Below are positions 47,031 to 58,839 of a DNA stretch of 64,000 bases, in pieces (positions within the stretch are counted from its first letter, which is position 1; each line of letters begins with the position of its first letter). The position numbers and the translations under genes are program-made. Location: NCBI GenBank assembly GCA_903813345.2, contig CAIIXF020000010.1, positions 31,368,828 to 31,432,827 of the forward strand. Reading direction: 5' to 3'. This stretch comes from Owenia fusiformis. Its lineage: Eukaryota > Annelida > Polychaeta > Sabellida > Oweniidae. The notes beneath the pieces were generated by a model. That model did not search any database. It was not told where the DNA came from and worked only from the letters and a program-made list of their open reading frames with translations.

Positions 47031-47569
47031 GATTCAAGAGAAAATTAAAAAATTTTAATATCAAGATTAAAAAATGATTGCCTGAATATTTAACGAAAAT
47101 GGTGGGGATTAGTTGAACCCATGGGACATATTCTGTTACTAAAAATGATGATATGAAAATCCCCCTTGATACTGGGGGAAACAAACTTAGAAGACACTTG
47201 ATATCAAATTATGAGAAATATGAGGAATTACCAGACTATAACAAACAAAAATCTAATGAATATTAACTCACAATGTGTTCTCTTGACACCTTTTATGATG
47301 GATCTGGACTTGGCATTAATGGTTGAGCAATAGAGATTGAAATAAACAAAAGTTTTCTCTTGATGACCATTGTGAATTATGGTGTTTCATGGATTATGGT
47401 GACAGCTTTTCTAATTGATGTGGACCCTTTGAATTATCTATGGTTTCGAGACTGGATTCCATCTATCCTGCATCTCACTGAAGAGGTTCATTGGATGGGT
47501 TATTTAATGCATTAAGCTAGTAACTGTCCTTGTACTACTCAAAAACTTAATAATAAACAATATACTTTT
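47031..47569. other. no gene recognised
   Basis: Probably the decayed 3' continuation of the RAG1-related fragment, but I could not place later core motifs. Ends at the dispersed repeat. Confidence 0.25.
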
Positions 47570-47795
47570 GTATTTGACTATATATGTGTATGTTGTATAA
47601 TATATGTAAACATGTAATTTTTTTTATTATTTATGAAAAATCAATACAAGCAAATTGAGCTACCAAATGCATTGTTACACACCATAGCAAAGTGATATAA
47701 ATAACTCCCGATGGAGCAATTTGAGCCAGCAAGCAGAATATGAAGACTATGAAGCTGTACTCTGCCACTGGAATTTGACCACTTCAGTTTGATAT
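47570..47795. repeat. dispersed direct repeat, copy 2
   Basis: Direct match of 43666-43885, with a 20-bp difference around the aagcagaatatgaagactatg stretch. Confidence 0.7.
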
Positions 47796-48407
47796 ACGCA
47801 TCATGCCAAGCAAAATATCACAACATGCAAAGGAAAAGCTAATAGATTCTCACAAATGGTCAGTCAAATGACAAGCTTACTGTATTTTCAGGAGTATATT
47901 AGTTTGAGATGTATTGGATATATACTGGGAACACAGTGATCCCAGATGGCTAGAATCTGCTCACTTAGCCGTCAGCAGAAAAACTCATTAATTATCTTGC
48001 TTGTGCTGTAGCATATAGACTTACTGCTAAGCAACTGGCTAATCATTTGATACCAGATAAGTTCAGAAAATTTCATTAATTCCACCCCTATTGATCTATC
48101 TGATCACCAAATACCCCAGGCTTGTATTAAATTTCAGTTTCGTATATTACAATGTGGGTGAACTTTTTCCTAGGTTTCTAGGACCTCTGGAACAGTCTTA
48201 ATTTTAACATTGAAAAGTGTGGTCGTGCTAGTACAATTTTGGATTATCACACTTTGCAAAGTTTTTATAACTTTATCCATTCAACTGTGTATTTTTGGAA
48301 TATACATATTGAAGAAAATTCAATTCTTAGTTAGTCTGTGAAAACGGATTTATCCTGTAATTTTTCTAAATCTAGATTATTTACTACAGCCGGTGGATAA
48401 TTAATTT
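47796..48407. other. no gene recognised
   Basis: AT-rich lead-in to the zinc region of the next transposase copy. No promoter motif or splice site can be supported. Confidence 0.25.
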
Positions 48408-48659
48408 ATGATGGCTTCTTTTGATATTGTATACCACAAAGACTGCCTGCAAAATATGTGCAGAATATGTGGTAACAGGGCTCAAACTTGCTACCAGATA
48501 AAACTAAAAGTGAGAACCTATCTCACTGAGAACTTGAGAAGTCAAATTATGAATACATTTTACATCAATATTGACAAGGACTCTCCTGATATCCATCCAG
48601 CAAAAATCTGTAATGTGTGCCATAACAGGATTGTAAACTTATATGTTTTTGATGAATAG
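48408..48659 (+). CDS. RAG1 N-terminal-like zinc domain of copy A
   Basis: An 83-codon frame with CRICG near the start, then DSPDIHPAKICNVCHNRI. CxxC followed by HPxxxCxxC is the layout of the zinc region in the RAG1 N-terminus and in N-RAG-TP elements of invertebrates. The in-frame TAG lies just before the TA where the MITE inserted, and beyond the MITE the same frame continues to the next CxxC. Confidence 0.5.
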   Translation: MMASFDIVYHKDCLQNMCRICGNRAQTCYQIKLKVRTYLTENLRSQIMNTFYINIDKDSPDIHPAKICNVCHNRIVNLYVFDE

Positions 48660-48830
48660 CGTACGAGGGGTGATCCAAAAGTCTTGGACGCCCTGCTCTA
48701 ATTTTATCAGTTTTTGATAAAATTACTTTAAACTTTCCAATAATAAAGACCAACAATTTAACTACTTTGTGTATTAATTTCATGGAGAAATGATATATTT
48801 TAAGTAGTTTTCTAGATAATTTTTAATATA

Positions 48831-49590
48831 GGGACCCTGCCACCCGGAACGGTATTCGCACATGGCAACTTTCAGCCTTAAATGTTGCCGCTATTTCACT
48901 TGTTTCGCAAGTCTTGACCACTATCTTTCTTTGAATTTTGAATGTTAAACCATGTTAGTTTACTTCCTTTGTTACTAGGCAACCAATTAATTTTGTTTTA
49001 GTTATAATGTCACGTATGACAATGGCCGTATATGTCAAATTCTAAGAAAATGACATCAGACAAGCAACCCTCATTCTGGTATCATTTTTGCTGCAACATG
49101 GCTGCTGAAATGCAGAACATGAAAGAAATCAAAGTGGAACAAAGAATACTGCAAGATATTTTCCCTATTATTAGACCTTGAGCAGCTACCATATGCACGA
49201 TACAGTCTAGATATGGCTCCATGTGATTTTCTTCCTTTTCTCCAGAAAAAAGGAGGGTTGAAAGAAATTTTTTTATTACTCATTGTATGAGGTTTAGAGT
49301 GGCACTCCAGCAGCATTTGTATCACATAAGCAATGGCGGATTCATAAATGACTTCCATTCATTGGTAAAGCGGTATGAAAAATGAGTTAAAATTCGCGGA
49401 AAATATGTTGAAAAGTAGGTCTTAATATGTTAAGATGATGATGGCAGATGGCACTCAGACTGAAAATTGGAAATTCTCTCATATCATGACTAGTGTTAGG
49501 TTGTGCACCTGCACCTAAAGTATTTGCCATATTATAACAGTTGTGACGTGGTTTGCTATATTTAAATACCGTTCCGGGTGGCAGGGACCC
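48831..49590 (+). mobile_element. nested mariner element remnant
   Basis: Ends gggaccctgccacccggaac and gttccgggtggcagggaccc are exact inverted copies flanked by TA-containing sequence. It holds the C-terminal part of a mariner transposase. Its length (760 bp) is about 60 percent of a usual mariner, so it is internally deleted. Confidence 0.75.
49075..49421 (+). pseudogene. mariner transposase C-terminal fragment
   Basis: LPYARYSLDMAPCDFLPF matches the mariner block HPPYSPDLAPxDF that contains the third catalytic Asp, here changed within YSLDMAP but with the Asp kept. Further on, GGFINDFHSLVKRYEK followed by a stop in place of Cys and VKIRGKYVEK matches the family C-terminus. Frameshifts separate the blocks. 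Confidence 0.6.
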
Positions 49591-51039
49591 GGTATTAAAA
49601 AATATGTAGAAAAGTAGCTGAAATATATTTTTTCTGTTGAAACTTATACACAAAGTTGTTAAGATGTTGATCTTTACTCTCTGAAAGTTTCATGTAATTA
49701 TATTAGAAAATAGCAAAGTTAGAGCAAGGCGTCCAAGACTTTTGGATCACCCCTCGTATATCGGATCGAACTCTTAAATACAGTGAACATAAATCATCTA
49801 ACTGTGACATTTGTATTCAGTATCATTGACAATGTAAGCCTGGGCGTAAAAAGCGAGTCGAACAAGGAAGACCTAATGAACAATCAGTACAACCAATACA
49901 ATCCCCAGTTCACCTCCCCACTCAGTCAGCTGCACAACCAGTCACTCAAGTCACCACCATACACCAGCAGAATTGATTTCTCCAATTTCCTAACAGTGTG
50001 TAGAACAATCAATTTCTCCAGTTAACAACCACACAGCAGTACAATCGATGTCCCAAGTTCCCTGTCGCATAGGCCCTACACTACATAATACACCAATACA
50101 TTCTTCTCAACCAGAAAAGGTTCAAAACACTGTATTGCAAAGTTCCTTCACTGATATGGGTACATCACCCATAGCAATACCTTCTGATGATGCCAATTTT
50201 AACATCGAGGAGATCATGAAAAGAAACATAACTTCACAATTAACAAAAACTGAAACAAAAATACATTTGTTTAAGACACGTCGACAGCTTACATATTCCT
50301 GCAAGAAAAAACAATTATGGTCCCAACACAAGGTCAGCCTATTGAATTATCTGTTGTTCTAAGGGCTTCCCGTGTATTGAGTAGTATAGCATCAGAAAAG
50401 GAACTTAAAAGGAGGGCAAAACATATGAACTGTGTCGGAAAGGTGATAGCTGGGGGCTCAAAAGGGTCTCTAATGACACAACAGTCATCATAATTGCAGG
50501 ATTTGGACAAAAAATCTCAAGAAACCATTGTTCATGGAATATCTAAAAACATATCTTTGAACGTTGAGAAATCATTAGTGATTAAATCAGTACTAAATCT
50601 ATCATACAAGCAATACGAAACCCTTGAGGTTAAGCAGCACCTATGCAAGTTCAGATCAAAAAAGCATCTAGCGTAAAGGGATATATCTTCAAATATACGC
50701 CTATTGTATACGTAAAAGACATATCAGTGTTCACAAAGACACTTTTGTCAACATATCAGGATACTAACTCACTTGTAAGAACATTTCCCAACGATGAGAT
50801 ATGGATAAAGAGTGGGGCCGCTGCTGGACAAGGAAGCTTTAAAATCTGCTTGCAGGTGTGTAACTTGCAATATCTAACTGTGATATCAATTACCCCTGCG
50901 CCAGATTATTATGAAAAAAATGATGCTTTATCCCTTGGACTAAATGCTCAGCAAATAGACACTCTAGCGAATTCAACATAGATGGAAAGAAACATTCGAG
51001 TTTTCATAACTGGTGACTACTGTTTTTTTATGTTATGTA

Positions 51040-51665
51040 CAGGGTGTCAAAAAACAACGGCACACCCCTCTACAGCAAAAAGTACTTAATGTTACATGAT
51101 GTCATATCTCATTTTAAAGACAATTTAATTCTGGAGTTACCTGAGAAATTTCAGCTTTATATCATATAATTTTACAGATTTACAGCTGATTCTTAGTAGT
51201 TGGTATGACCACCAATTGCTACTCAAACAGCAGCTTATCTTGACGGATATGATTTCAATGAAAATTCAGATAAATGTGTAGCATTGCATAATCCTCTATG
51301 CACTTTCCTTACATTCTTCAGAAATACATTCCCACTGTATCTTTTTTCAAGAGGCTCTTCGTCCATCAGTTCCTATACCCTGTTTTTCAGAACTGAACCC
51401 ATTTGTTCAGTGCAGTTGAAATCTTGTCTAATTCTTTCATATTCCACTTCCTGAAAATTTGACCTTTAACCAGTAACAGAGCAGCAAACAAAGTACCGAA
51501 GTAGCAAACTTTGAAACAATGCAGCTTTTTTAATATAAAGTTCTATTAAATGAAATTTGAGGAGTAACTCCAGAATTAAATTATCTTTAAAATGAGGTAT
51601 GACACTATATGACACATTCAGGACTTTTTGCTGTAGAGGGGGTGCCATTGTTTTTTAACACCCTG
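51040..51665. mobile_element. mariner-type MITE with ends CAGGGTGTCAAAAAACAA
   Basis: TA at 51038 and 51666 brackets cagggtgtcaaaaaacaacg and its degenerate inverse ttgttttttaacaccctg. 626 bp. It contains tgatgtcatatctcatttta, similar to a phrase in the CAGGGTGTCCCG family, but has a different end sequence. Inserted in the core region of transposase copy A. Confidence 0.8.
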
Positions 51666-52036
51666 TATATGGTCTCTCTGGAGCGTGTGGCAAATATTGC
51701 TGCCTGTTCTGTTATACAACTAAAACAGCACTTAAACTTCCCAGAACCCAGAGAAATAACAAAGTTAGAACACTCGCAGAACTGAACCAAGATCATAAAA
51801 ACTAATTAAAGGCAAATGAAATGTGAAATTCGCAATGAATTTTAAAAATGTCATCCACGGGCCTATTTGGAGCATTCCCTTAGATCAAGTTTATCCCCCC
51901 TATCTTCACATTTTGCTCGGAATAGTTCAAAAGCATCACAATCCACTTGAAGCAGTGTCACACCATCGACCAGAGGATCGCTAATGATGTCGCAGATAGT
52001 AATGTGAAGATTCGTGATGGGAGGTGATGGGACTTT

Positions 52037-52672
52037 GTGAAAAATTTGAGGGATTACAAAGTGAAACTAGCAAGAATTGGATTTTTAAAATTTGAACTCT
52101 CTGAAACTGATATTGATGACAAGAAAACAAGAAGTGAACTTACAAAGGAGATAAATGATCTTAAGTCATCCCTCAAATCACCAACAATGGAGTTAGACGA
52201 TGGCTTGTTGGTTGAGCAAATTCAACATGTTCTCAATAAACATAACATTGTTCAACAAGAATATCACAACAGATCATTCGTCGGAAACCATTGTCATAAA
52301 TATGTCAGATGTTCAAGACTTAATTATCTGTATCAAGGATAAGGTATGTGAACTTACAAGCGATGTAAACATGAACAGTTTAGCCTCATCTATCCCCTAA
52401 ACAATGGAGAAACTTAATAGACTCTTTTTACGGATCCACACAGTAATAGGACACACTAACAATATAACCCCAGATGAAATACCTGAAATTCAAAACTCTA
52501 TAGATGCATACTTGGCCTACTTTAGACGCAAATACCAGAATGGCATTATTCCCAAACATCATTTCCTGGATGACCATGTAGTACCTTGGATTAGGAAATG
52601 GGGCTTCAGCATGGGGCTTCATGGAGAACAAGGTGTAGAGGGGATACACAAGGAAATAAAAAATACTTGAGA
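52037..52672 (+). pseudogene. C-terminal third of RAG1-related copy A
   Basis: Two overlapping frames. The first has a charged helix and SFVGNHCHKYVR. The second has helix, DHVVPWIRKWGFSMGLHGEQ and GVEGIHKEIKNT, then a stop. The Glu-rich G-E-Q-G-x-E-x-I-H motif may correspond to the C-terminal catalytic Glu region of RAG1/Transib enzymes; this is inference from position and local pattern only. Confidence 0.5.
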
Positions 52673-52861
52673 CGAAAAACCTTTTCAGGAAAAAAAAGCT
52701 GCTAGATATATGTCTGTGATGAAAGATCACCATACAAGAGTTAATCCTGTACTTTTAAAATCAATTGTTCTCTCAAAAAAAACGCAAAACAGAAAAAGAG
52801 GAGGAAACAAACACGCAAATGTACATTTAAGCTCGATTAAATAATATGATGAATAGGGCGA

Positions 52862-53749
52862 TACTACTGAGGTTGGCCTTGGAGGCCGTGTTGTTCAGGA
52901 CTTGACTTATGATCTTGGGAGGTAAATGATCGATTTTTCACAGGTGTGCCACTGGCAAAGCAGCTCAAGCAAGCTCAAATATATGTGTGTGGTACTACAA
53001 TGTCTAACAGAAAAGACTTTCCTAAATCTTTGACGGATAAATGACTACTTGCTCACCTGAAGCAGAGGGGGCAATACCACACTGCTATAGTTAAAGATGA
53101 TCTGACAGCTTGCACATGGAAGGACAACAAAGTTGTAAGCTTTCTCACTAATGTTTCAAGCCCAAGGGGTAATACCACAATACGCCGGAAGGAGAGATGG
53201 CACACGGATAGATCTGCCATGCCCACCTTGTGTTCTTCTTTATAATAAATATATGGGAGCTGTTGACATCAACGATGCTTTGGTGAGACCTTACAATTCT
53301 GACCGCAAGTGTCAACGCTGGTGGCTCAGGCCTTTCTTCAAACTAGCATTAGATCGTGTTTGAGTGAACAGTTACATTATTTATAAGAAGAACTTGCTGA
53401 AATGGCCATCGTTACTAAACCAATGACACAATTAGAATTTCTGTCCACTCTCATCAAACAACTTCTTGGAACCAACTGCAGCTGCAAGAGACCAGGCCCA
53501 AAGCTAAATGTCCGACTCAAAGTCCCCCTCATTGAAGAACAAGGACATGAAAACATACACATGGTTGAATTAGGACTACTCCCTAAAGGGAGGTGTGACC
53601 AATGTTGCAAAAATGGAGGAAAAAATGCTCGAAAGGTAACGCGACATGGTTGCCGTATATGTAATGTGCGCTTGTGTCCAGGAGAATGCCATGCCGCCTT
53701 TCACAGAGATCTTGCTATAAGGCAGCAGCAACAGGAACAGGAGGATTAG
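52862..53749 (+). pseudogene. piggyBac transposase remnant 2 with C-terminal zinc ribbon
   Basis: EVGLGGRVVQDLTYDLG is followed after a frameshift by DRFFTGVPLAKQLKQAQIYV and GTTMSNRKDFPKSL, then by DLPCPPCVLLYNKYMGAVDI and RWWLRPFFKLALDRV, all in piggyBac order. The catalytic D of DRFFT and of GAVD are kept. The C-terminus has a cysteine ribbon: RCDQCCKNGGKNARKVTRHG, then CRICNVRLCPGECHAAFH. Lesions are a few stops and frameshifts. The N-terminal half is missing where it abuts copy A of the RAG1-related family. It is unlike remnant 1 in sequence, so a separate lineage. Confidence 0.75.
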
Positions 53750-54445
53750 TATGGCAGGTAAGCTCAAACTATTTTATACTTTTAGCATTGTTTATAGAGA
53801 GGGGCAAGTATAGTTTAGAAGCTAATTCTGTTGCAGAATACAATTTGTAACATGTTATCCGAATGCTTGATAATCACTGGGAGCCAGCATATTAAACTTC
53901 ACAAGACTTAGTTGGACAGCCTTTTGAAACCTGATAGCCAAGGCTGATACACCAGAGAGCCTCATTCTGAGCTGTTGCTTAGTGATGGCTTATGTTTTAA
54001 AATGGCTGCCTTTTTCATCTTTTTATGCATTTTTAAACAGTCTACCATGTACTACATGACTAACAGATTAACACCAAAATGAAATAAATTGCAAGGGCAA
54101 TATCTAATTATCCCATTAGTAGAGCTAAAGATGAAACATTGATGACCTCTAGGGATTTCCTAGGTCTTAATCTCAGCCACCCTCTTTGAAGATCTGAAAC
54201 TCTCTTAATGGCCATTAACATTAATCTATTATAATGAAAAATCTGGTTGTGGCACTGCTCTCAAACATCTTGATTAGTGTTGTTCAAAGTGTCTCCTATA
54301 TGCAGGTCAAAGGATTTCCAAGCGGTGCCACAACCAGATTTTGAGAAAAATGTGTTTGAAATTATGCCATCCCTCTATCATTATCCTATTTGCCTCTGCA
54401 GTTGAGATTTTACTAACACAAAATGGATCATGCTGAAATACACAA
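53750..54445. other. no gene recognised; contains a 16-bp inverted repeat pair
   Basis: aatctggttgtggcac at 54240-54255 pairs exactly with gtgccacaaccagatt at 54325-54340 across a 69-base loop. It could be a small foldback element. Nothing else is identifiable. Confidence 0.35.
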
Positions 54446-55099
54446 AAAATGGATTGAAAATATTTTGTAGACTATGTGGAAGTAAACATCTTCATATAAA
54501 GGAAAATATAAACCAAAATCATGTATTGGGATACAGAATGAAGTTTTAATATGTCTTGGAATAAATCTTGATGATGACAATGCGTTCATGCATCCTAAAG
54601 AAGTTTGCCAAAGATGTTATTCTGCATTCAATAAGTTCAAAAATTATCAAAGACCAATTACAAGGAATTAAATGAACTCATTAAAGAAAGAAATTCAAAA
54701 TGGAAAGTACAATCAGAAAAACAAGAAAATTGCCGGCTGTGTCAGGAATATGTTAGAATTCGCAATCCAATGGGCCTGAAAAGTAAAGCAGTAACAGACA
54801 ATGATATGCTTGATACTAGTACTGGATCCAGCTTCAATTTTGATGAAACTAATCTAGACCTCTCAAGCAGATTCATATGCAGTACTCCCTAAAAGCGATG
54901 CACAATGACGACAACATCAGTTTCGGCACAAGTGACTCCCAGTCGTGGTAGAGAGACTACAATCAAAGATATAATTGATTCAAAAACAATCAAGGACCCC
55001 TTATCTGTATGGGAAGAAAAACTATTAACTAGTCTAGTACGTCGGAAAATGAAGCATGGTCAAAATGACGGGGAGCTCATCTGCAAAACTGGAGGAAAG

Positions 55100-55382
55100 G
55101 TAAGAAAACAATAATACCACAAGCACGACTATTAACTTGCATGTCAAACTGTTATTCACAAATGAATGGATTATATCTTTGTAATGCAGTCCCTGAGTCA
55201 ATAGAAATCATAAGATCATACATTAGATAAAGTCACATACATGGTGTTTAATGACCTTTTAATGTACACTTCAATTGATGATCATTAAGAGAGATCAAAT
55301 GCCTATTAACAACAGTCTTTGTTATCTAAGAATTAATTGATTCATGAATAGGTCCTTATCACTTGTAATTATTACATTCCAG
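55100..55382 (+). other. intron in RAG1-related copy B
   Basis: gtaagaaaac donor after GGAAAG and a cattccag acceptor, with phase 0 on both sides and open frames flanking. The intron itself is AT-rich and carries stops in all frames. Confidence 0.55.
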
Positions 55383-56108
55383 CCACTTGTGTTTATGAAA
55401 GTAGACAGGCCCCAGATTCTAAGCAATAATGCAAAATCACTATTGAAAAAGCAAAGATCAAGGAAAATGAAAAAATACAGGGAAAAATTGAGTGGTGGAA
55501 TAAATGATTCAATGGTTCATCAGTTGTCAAATGAATTTAAGGTGGAGTATAGAAAGAAGAGAAATCGTGGAATGATATCATCTCTTACAAAATTAAAGCA
55601 TAAGAAGATCTCCGCAAAACAAGCTCTTACAATGAAAGCAGCTGCAAGGTTAACTTGGGGACAAACAAAAGTTATTATGCGACACCTAAAAATTGCCAAT
55701 GTCAAACTGGATAGCTACAACAATCAATGTGAAGAAAAGAAAAAACTACTCAGAAAAATAAACATAAGGGCAAAATTAAAATTGTTAGCGCAAAGGGATT
55801 TATCAGGACCATCAAGCAGAAAAGGTATAATTTACAAAAAATTGCCATTGGCATACATAACGAATCTGCCAGCACATATTACGGAACACATTAAAAAAAT
55901 GGAACAATACAATTTGCTGATAAAAGATCATCCTGTTATACCTCAAAATGAGATTTGGATCAAAATTGGAGGTGATAAGGGAGGGGGTAGTACGAAAGTA
56001 AGCTTTCAAGTACTCAATACAAATCACCCAAATGCGACAACAAACACACTTGTTTTTGCTATGGTCCGTGCTAGCGACAGCCGAGAAAACCTGGAGGCAT
56101 TATTGAAC
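55383..56108 (+). CDS. core exon of RAG1-related transposase copy B
   Basis: Open for 242 codons to a TGA at 56109 that is followed in the same frame by more family sequence. The first half is strongly basic (lysine-rich, coiled). The second half has QNEIWIKIGGDKGGGSTKVS, then an N-H-P-N segment and LVFAMVRASDSRENLEALLN. The GGDKGG Asp and the following strand pattern are where RAG1-type cores place their first catalytic Asp; I infer equivalence. It begins exactly at an AG acceptor in phase with the upstream exon. Confidence 0.6.
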
Positions 56109-56490
56109 TGATATAAACCGGAATTTGAACACTTAAAAACCATGAAATATAAAGACAAATTGATAAGGCTGTTTCTGTGTGGAGACTATGAATTCCTCAC
56201 TAAAACAATGGGATTGTCTGGCCCTGCTGGCACTTCCCATGTCTATGGTGCAACATAAACCACTCAGAATTTGGTATTCCTAGAAAGGATCGAAAGAATA
56301 TCTCAGAGAGAAATCTCCAGGAAATGAAAGGATTATACAACGAATTTTTGATTGATGGAGACGGAAAAAAAAGCAAATGCTAAGAACTATAAAAACGTTA
56401 TACATTCGCCTCTATTTGATATAGAACTCTCACATATTTGCCCCCCTTACCTACATTTTTTACTTGGACTTGTCCTCAAACACCATAATA

Positions 56491-57131
56491 CAGGGTGTCC
56501 CGAAAGTATGGGGTCCCCCCTAGGCAGACATATACCAGTGTTGTCATAGTATGTGTCATATATCATTTTAAAGCTTATCCAAAGTTACATTGATTCCCCA
56601 AGTATCATGGTTCAACTCTCAAATGTTAAAAAATTACAGGCATTTCAAAAGTTAGTGTTTGGTCAAAATTAAGTTCAATTTTACACCAAATCACTAGTCA
56701 ATGTGTCCTCCCAGGCCATCTTAACAGCAGCAATTCTTTTCGGGTCGGATGGATATTGAGTTGGAAAAAGAGAATGGTGAGGGTAGAAACTCTAAGGAAA
56801 CTCTTCTAAAGTGCCTTAACAGGTTTTAAGAGGGTTATGAAATTCCACATCCCTTTTTGAAGGGCTTTTAAGGTCATATTTGAAAATAATTGCTGCTGTT
56901 AACATAGCCAAGGGGGGTCTCATACACTAGTAGTGTGGTGTAAAATTGAACTTTATTTTGACAAAACACTAACTTTTAAAATGACTAACTTTTTCCCTTT
57001 TGGGAGTTAAACCATAATACTTGGCAAATCAATGTAACTTTGGATAAGCTTTAAAATGATATATGATACATGCTATGAGGACGTTGGAATATGTCTGCCT
57101 AGGGGGGCCCCCATACTTTCGGGACATCCTG
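56491..57131. mobile_element. mariner-type MITE (CAGGGTGTCCCGAAAG ends), copy 2
   Basis: TA at 56489 and 57132 brackets cagggtgtcccgaaag and ctttcgggacatcctg. 641 bp, with long near-identity to copy 1 at 40116, including agtatgtgtcatatatcatt and aattgctgctgttaacat. Recent activity of the family is likely. Confidence 0.85.
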
Positions 57132-57869
57132 TACATTAATATCTTCTTGTAACAAAATGGGTATTATTATTGCAAAGCGCATCGCAAAGGAAGATATGGA
57201 CGCGGAAAGTGGAAGTGATACAGTCTATGGAATTTACATAAAAGGATGGAAAAAACTATATGGACTAAAAAAGAAATGGGAAAAAAACTTCAAATACTTC
57301 ACAAAAGCAGAAACTTCACGATCAAATGTGGGGAATAAAGGAAAAATTAGAACTTAAACTGGAATCTGGGCCAGTTGCTGCCTCGTTGGATGGCATACTC
57401 AAAAAACATAGTATTCACAGAGCGGCATATCACGGAAAAAGCCTGGTTGGCAACCATTGCCACAAATATCTTAAAAGAGAAGTGTATGAGGATTTGGGAG
57501 ATAAGGTTGTTCGAGTTTCTTCTCAAATGTGCCAATCTTTAGGAATTAAAACAAGAATACTGAAACAAGCAACTGAGGCCAAGAATAAGTTCATAAAAAT
57601 AAACGATGCCTTTGCCCAGGCCCAAGGCACATATCTTGAAAGACCATATAGTACCCTGGATAGCTCGTTTTAATTGTGGCATGGGCCTGCAAGGAGAACA
57701 GGGTATCGAATCGATTCACAAGATTTTTAATGAACTAGATCAAAGAATGGGCTCGGTAAAAAATCCAGTCAACAGGATTACATCAACTCTCATGGCATGT
57801 CAGCCTGAAATAATCAGCGCCCATCCCATCGTTAAGAGAGAGAAACGTAATGTCGTCAAGAAACTGTAA

Positions 57870-58839
57870 TATGTAAGTTAAGACTTTTTACCATTCATCA
57901 AAGACATGTAACATGTCTTTGCTAGCATTCAAACAGCATACATTTACACACATCACATTATCTAAAAAACAGAAGATAACACCATAAAATTATTACAATT
58001 AATTTGAAAAGTCTACAAACGTGCATGATTTTAAACAAAATGACTAATAATTAACCGACTAACAATATATAACATTATTACTATGAAAAATTCAAGAAAT
58101 TGCTGTGAAATGTATAGTGGCCATTAAAAGGGGATAAGTAAATTGACTGTTGTAACTTAATACCTAATGCATACATGGCTATCAGGCACACATTGCCTAT
58201 TTGAGTTAAATGTTAATGGGATCTCCACTAGCACCACTAGTGGATATCTATATCACTACAACTAAATCTACAGTTCTGGCTCCCAGTGTAATGGCAATAA
58301 TGGTGTTCAGATACCCCAATATCTCCCCAGACAACATATTTATACAAGATTTATTACTCAGAATATAGGTTGAACAATGCCCTTAAAGAAAATATATGGT
58401 TTTATGGGTCTTGGATACCATTTTGCCATTAAAAATTGATAATAATGTCGAATGCTGCTGAAATCGTGATTTTTCGAGAAAAGTTCCGGGCGCTAAAGGG
58501 TTAAGCAAAATGGGTTGCTTATGAACCCTAAATGCAAGATGTAGTGACTTTTGTTTACATAATCACATTCTGTACTGAAGCTGGGAAAATATCTAAGATA
58601 GAAATGAACAGTGATAAGTTAAGTTAAAAAAAATATACCACAAATGCAACAAGTATTATGAGTTTAAGATTAAGCTAGACACTCAAATAGATGAAGTGAT
58701 CAACAAAGTATCAAATCATGAGGCAGAATAAGTGTTGACGATAACTTAATTATTAAACATCTCTAAACACAAATTTGGACATATATTACTTTTACTTCAA
58801 ATTAGTTGATTATCTTGATGAAGTTAAAGAGGATACACC
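57870..58839. other. no gene recognised
   Basis: AT-rich. ggcgctaaagggttaag at 58490-58506 resembles the MITE end phrase at 9519. The LINE below probably starts inside this stretch, but its upstream frame cannot be followed. Confidence 0.25.

Larger units (their letters stand above)
48664..49756. mobile_element. mariner-type MITE with ends CGAGGGGTGATCCAAAAG, carrying a nested element
   Basis: TA at 48662 and 49757 brackets ends cgaggggtgatccaaaagtc and gacttttggatcacccctcg. Removing it restores CGTATATCG in the transposase frame. The interior contains a second inverted-repeat element at 48831-49590, so the outer MITE is about 330 bp without it. Confidence 0.85.
48408..52830 (+). pseudogene. 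RAG1-related (N-RAG-TP-like) transposase, copy A
   Basis: Order of parts: zinc region 48408-48659; after a MITE, a second CxxC segment (SNCDICIQ) and basic PGRKKRVEQGRP at about 49796-49880; a helical region to 50676; core at 50643-50981 with NDEIWIKSGAAAGQGSFKIC; a second MITE; then SFVGNHCHKY at about 52279-52308 and HFLDDHVVPWIRKWGFSMGL with GEQGVEGIHKE up to 52672. Relative to copy B the GGDKGG Asp position is replaced (SGAAAG), so catalysis is unlikely. Many frameshifts. I infer a DDE transposase distantly related to RAG1. Profile comparison was not possible here. Confidence 0.55.
54446..57869 (+). pseudogene. RAG1-related (N-RAG-TP-like) transposase, copy B, best preserved
   Basis: Zinc region: CRLCGS at about 54466, DDDNAFMHPKEVCQRCYSAF at 54572-54631, and NCRLCQEYV at about 54730, with two frameshifts. 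After one in-frame TAA the frame continues to 55099, where a gtaag donor begins a 283-bp intron ending at the cattccag acceptor (55382), phase 0. The core exon follows. After it, CGDYEFL and a frameshifted PCLWC lie at about 56180-56260; then a MITE; then SLVGNHCHKYLKREVYEDLG and the DHIVPWIARFNCGMGLQGEQ block with GIESIHKIFNELDQ to 57869. The few lesions suggest a recently inactivated element. The RAG1 link is inference from layout and motifs. Confidence 0.65.
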
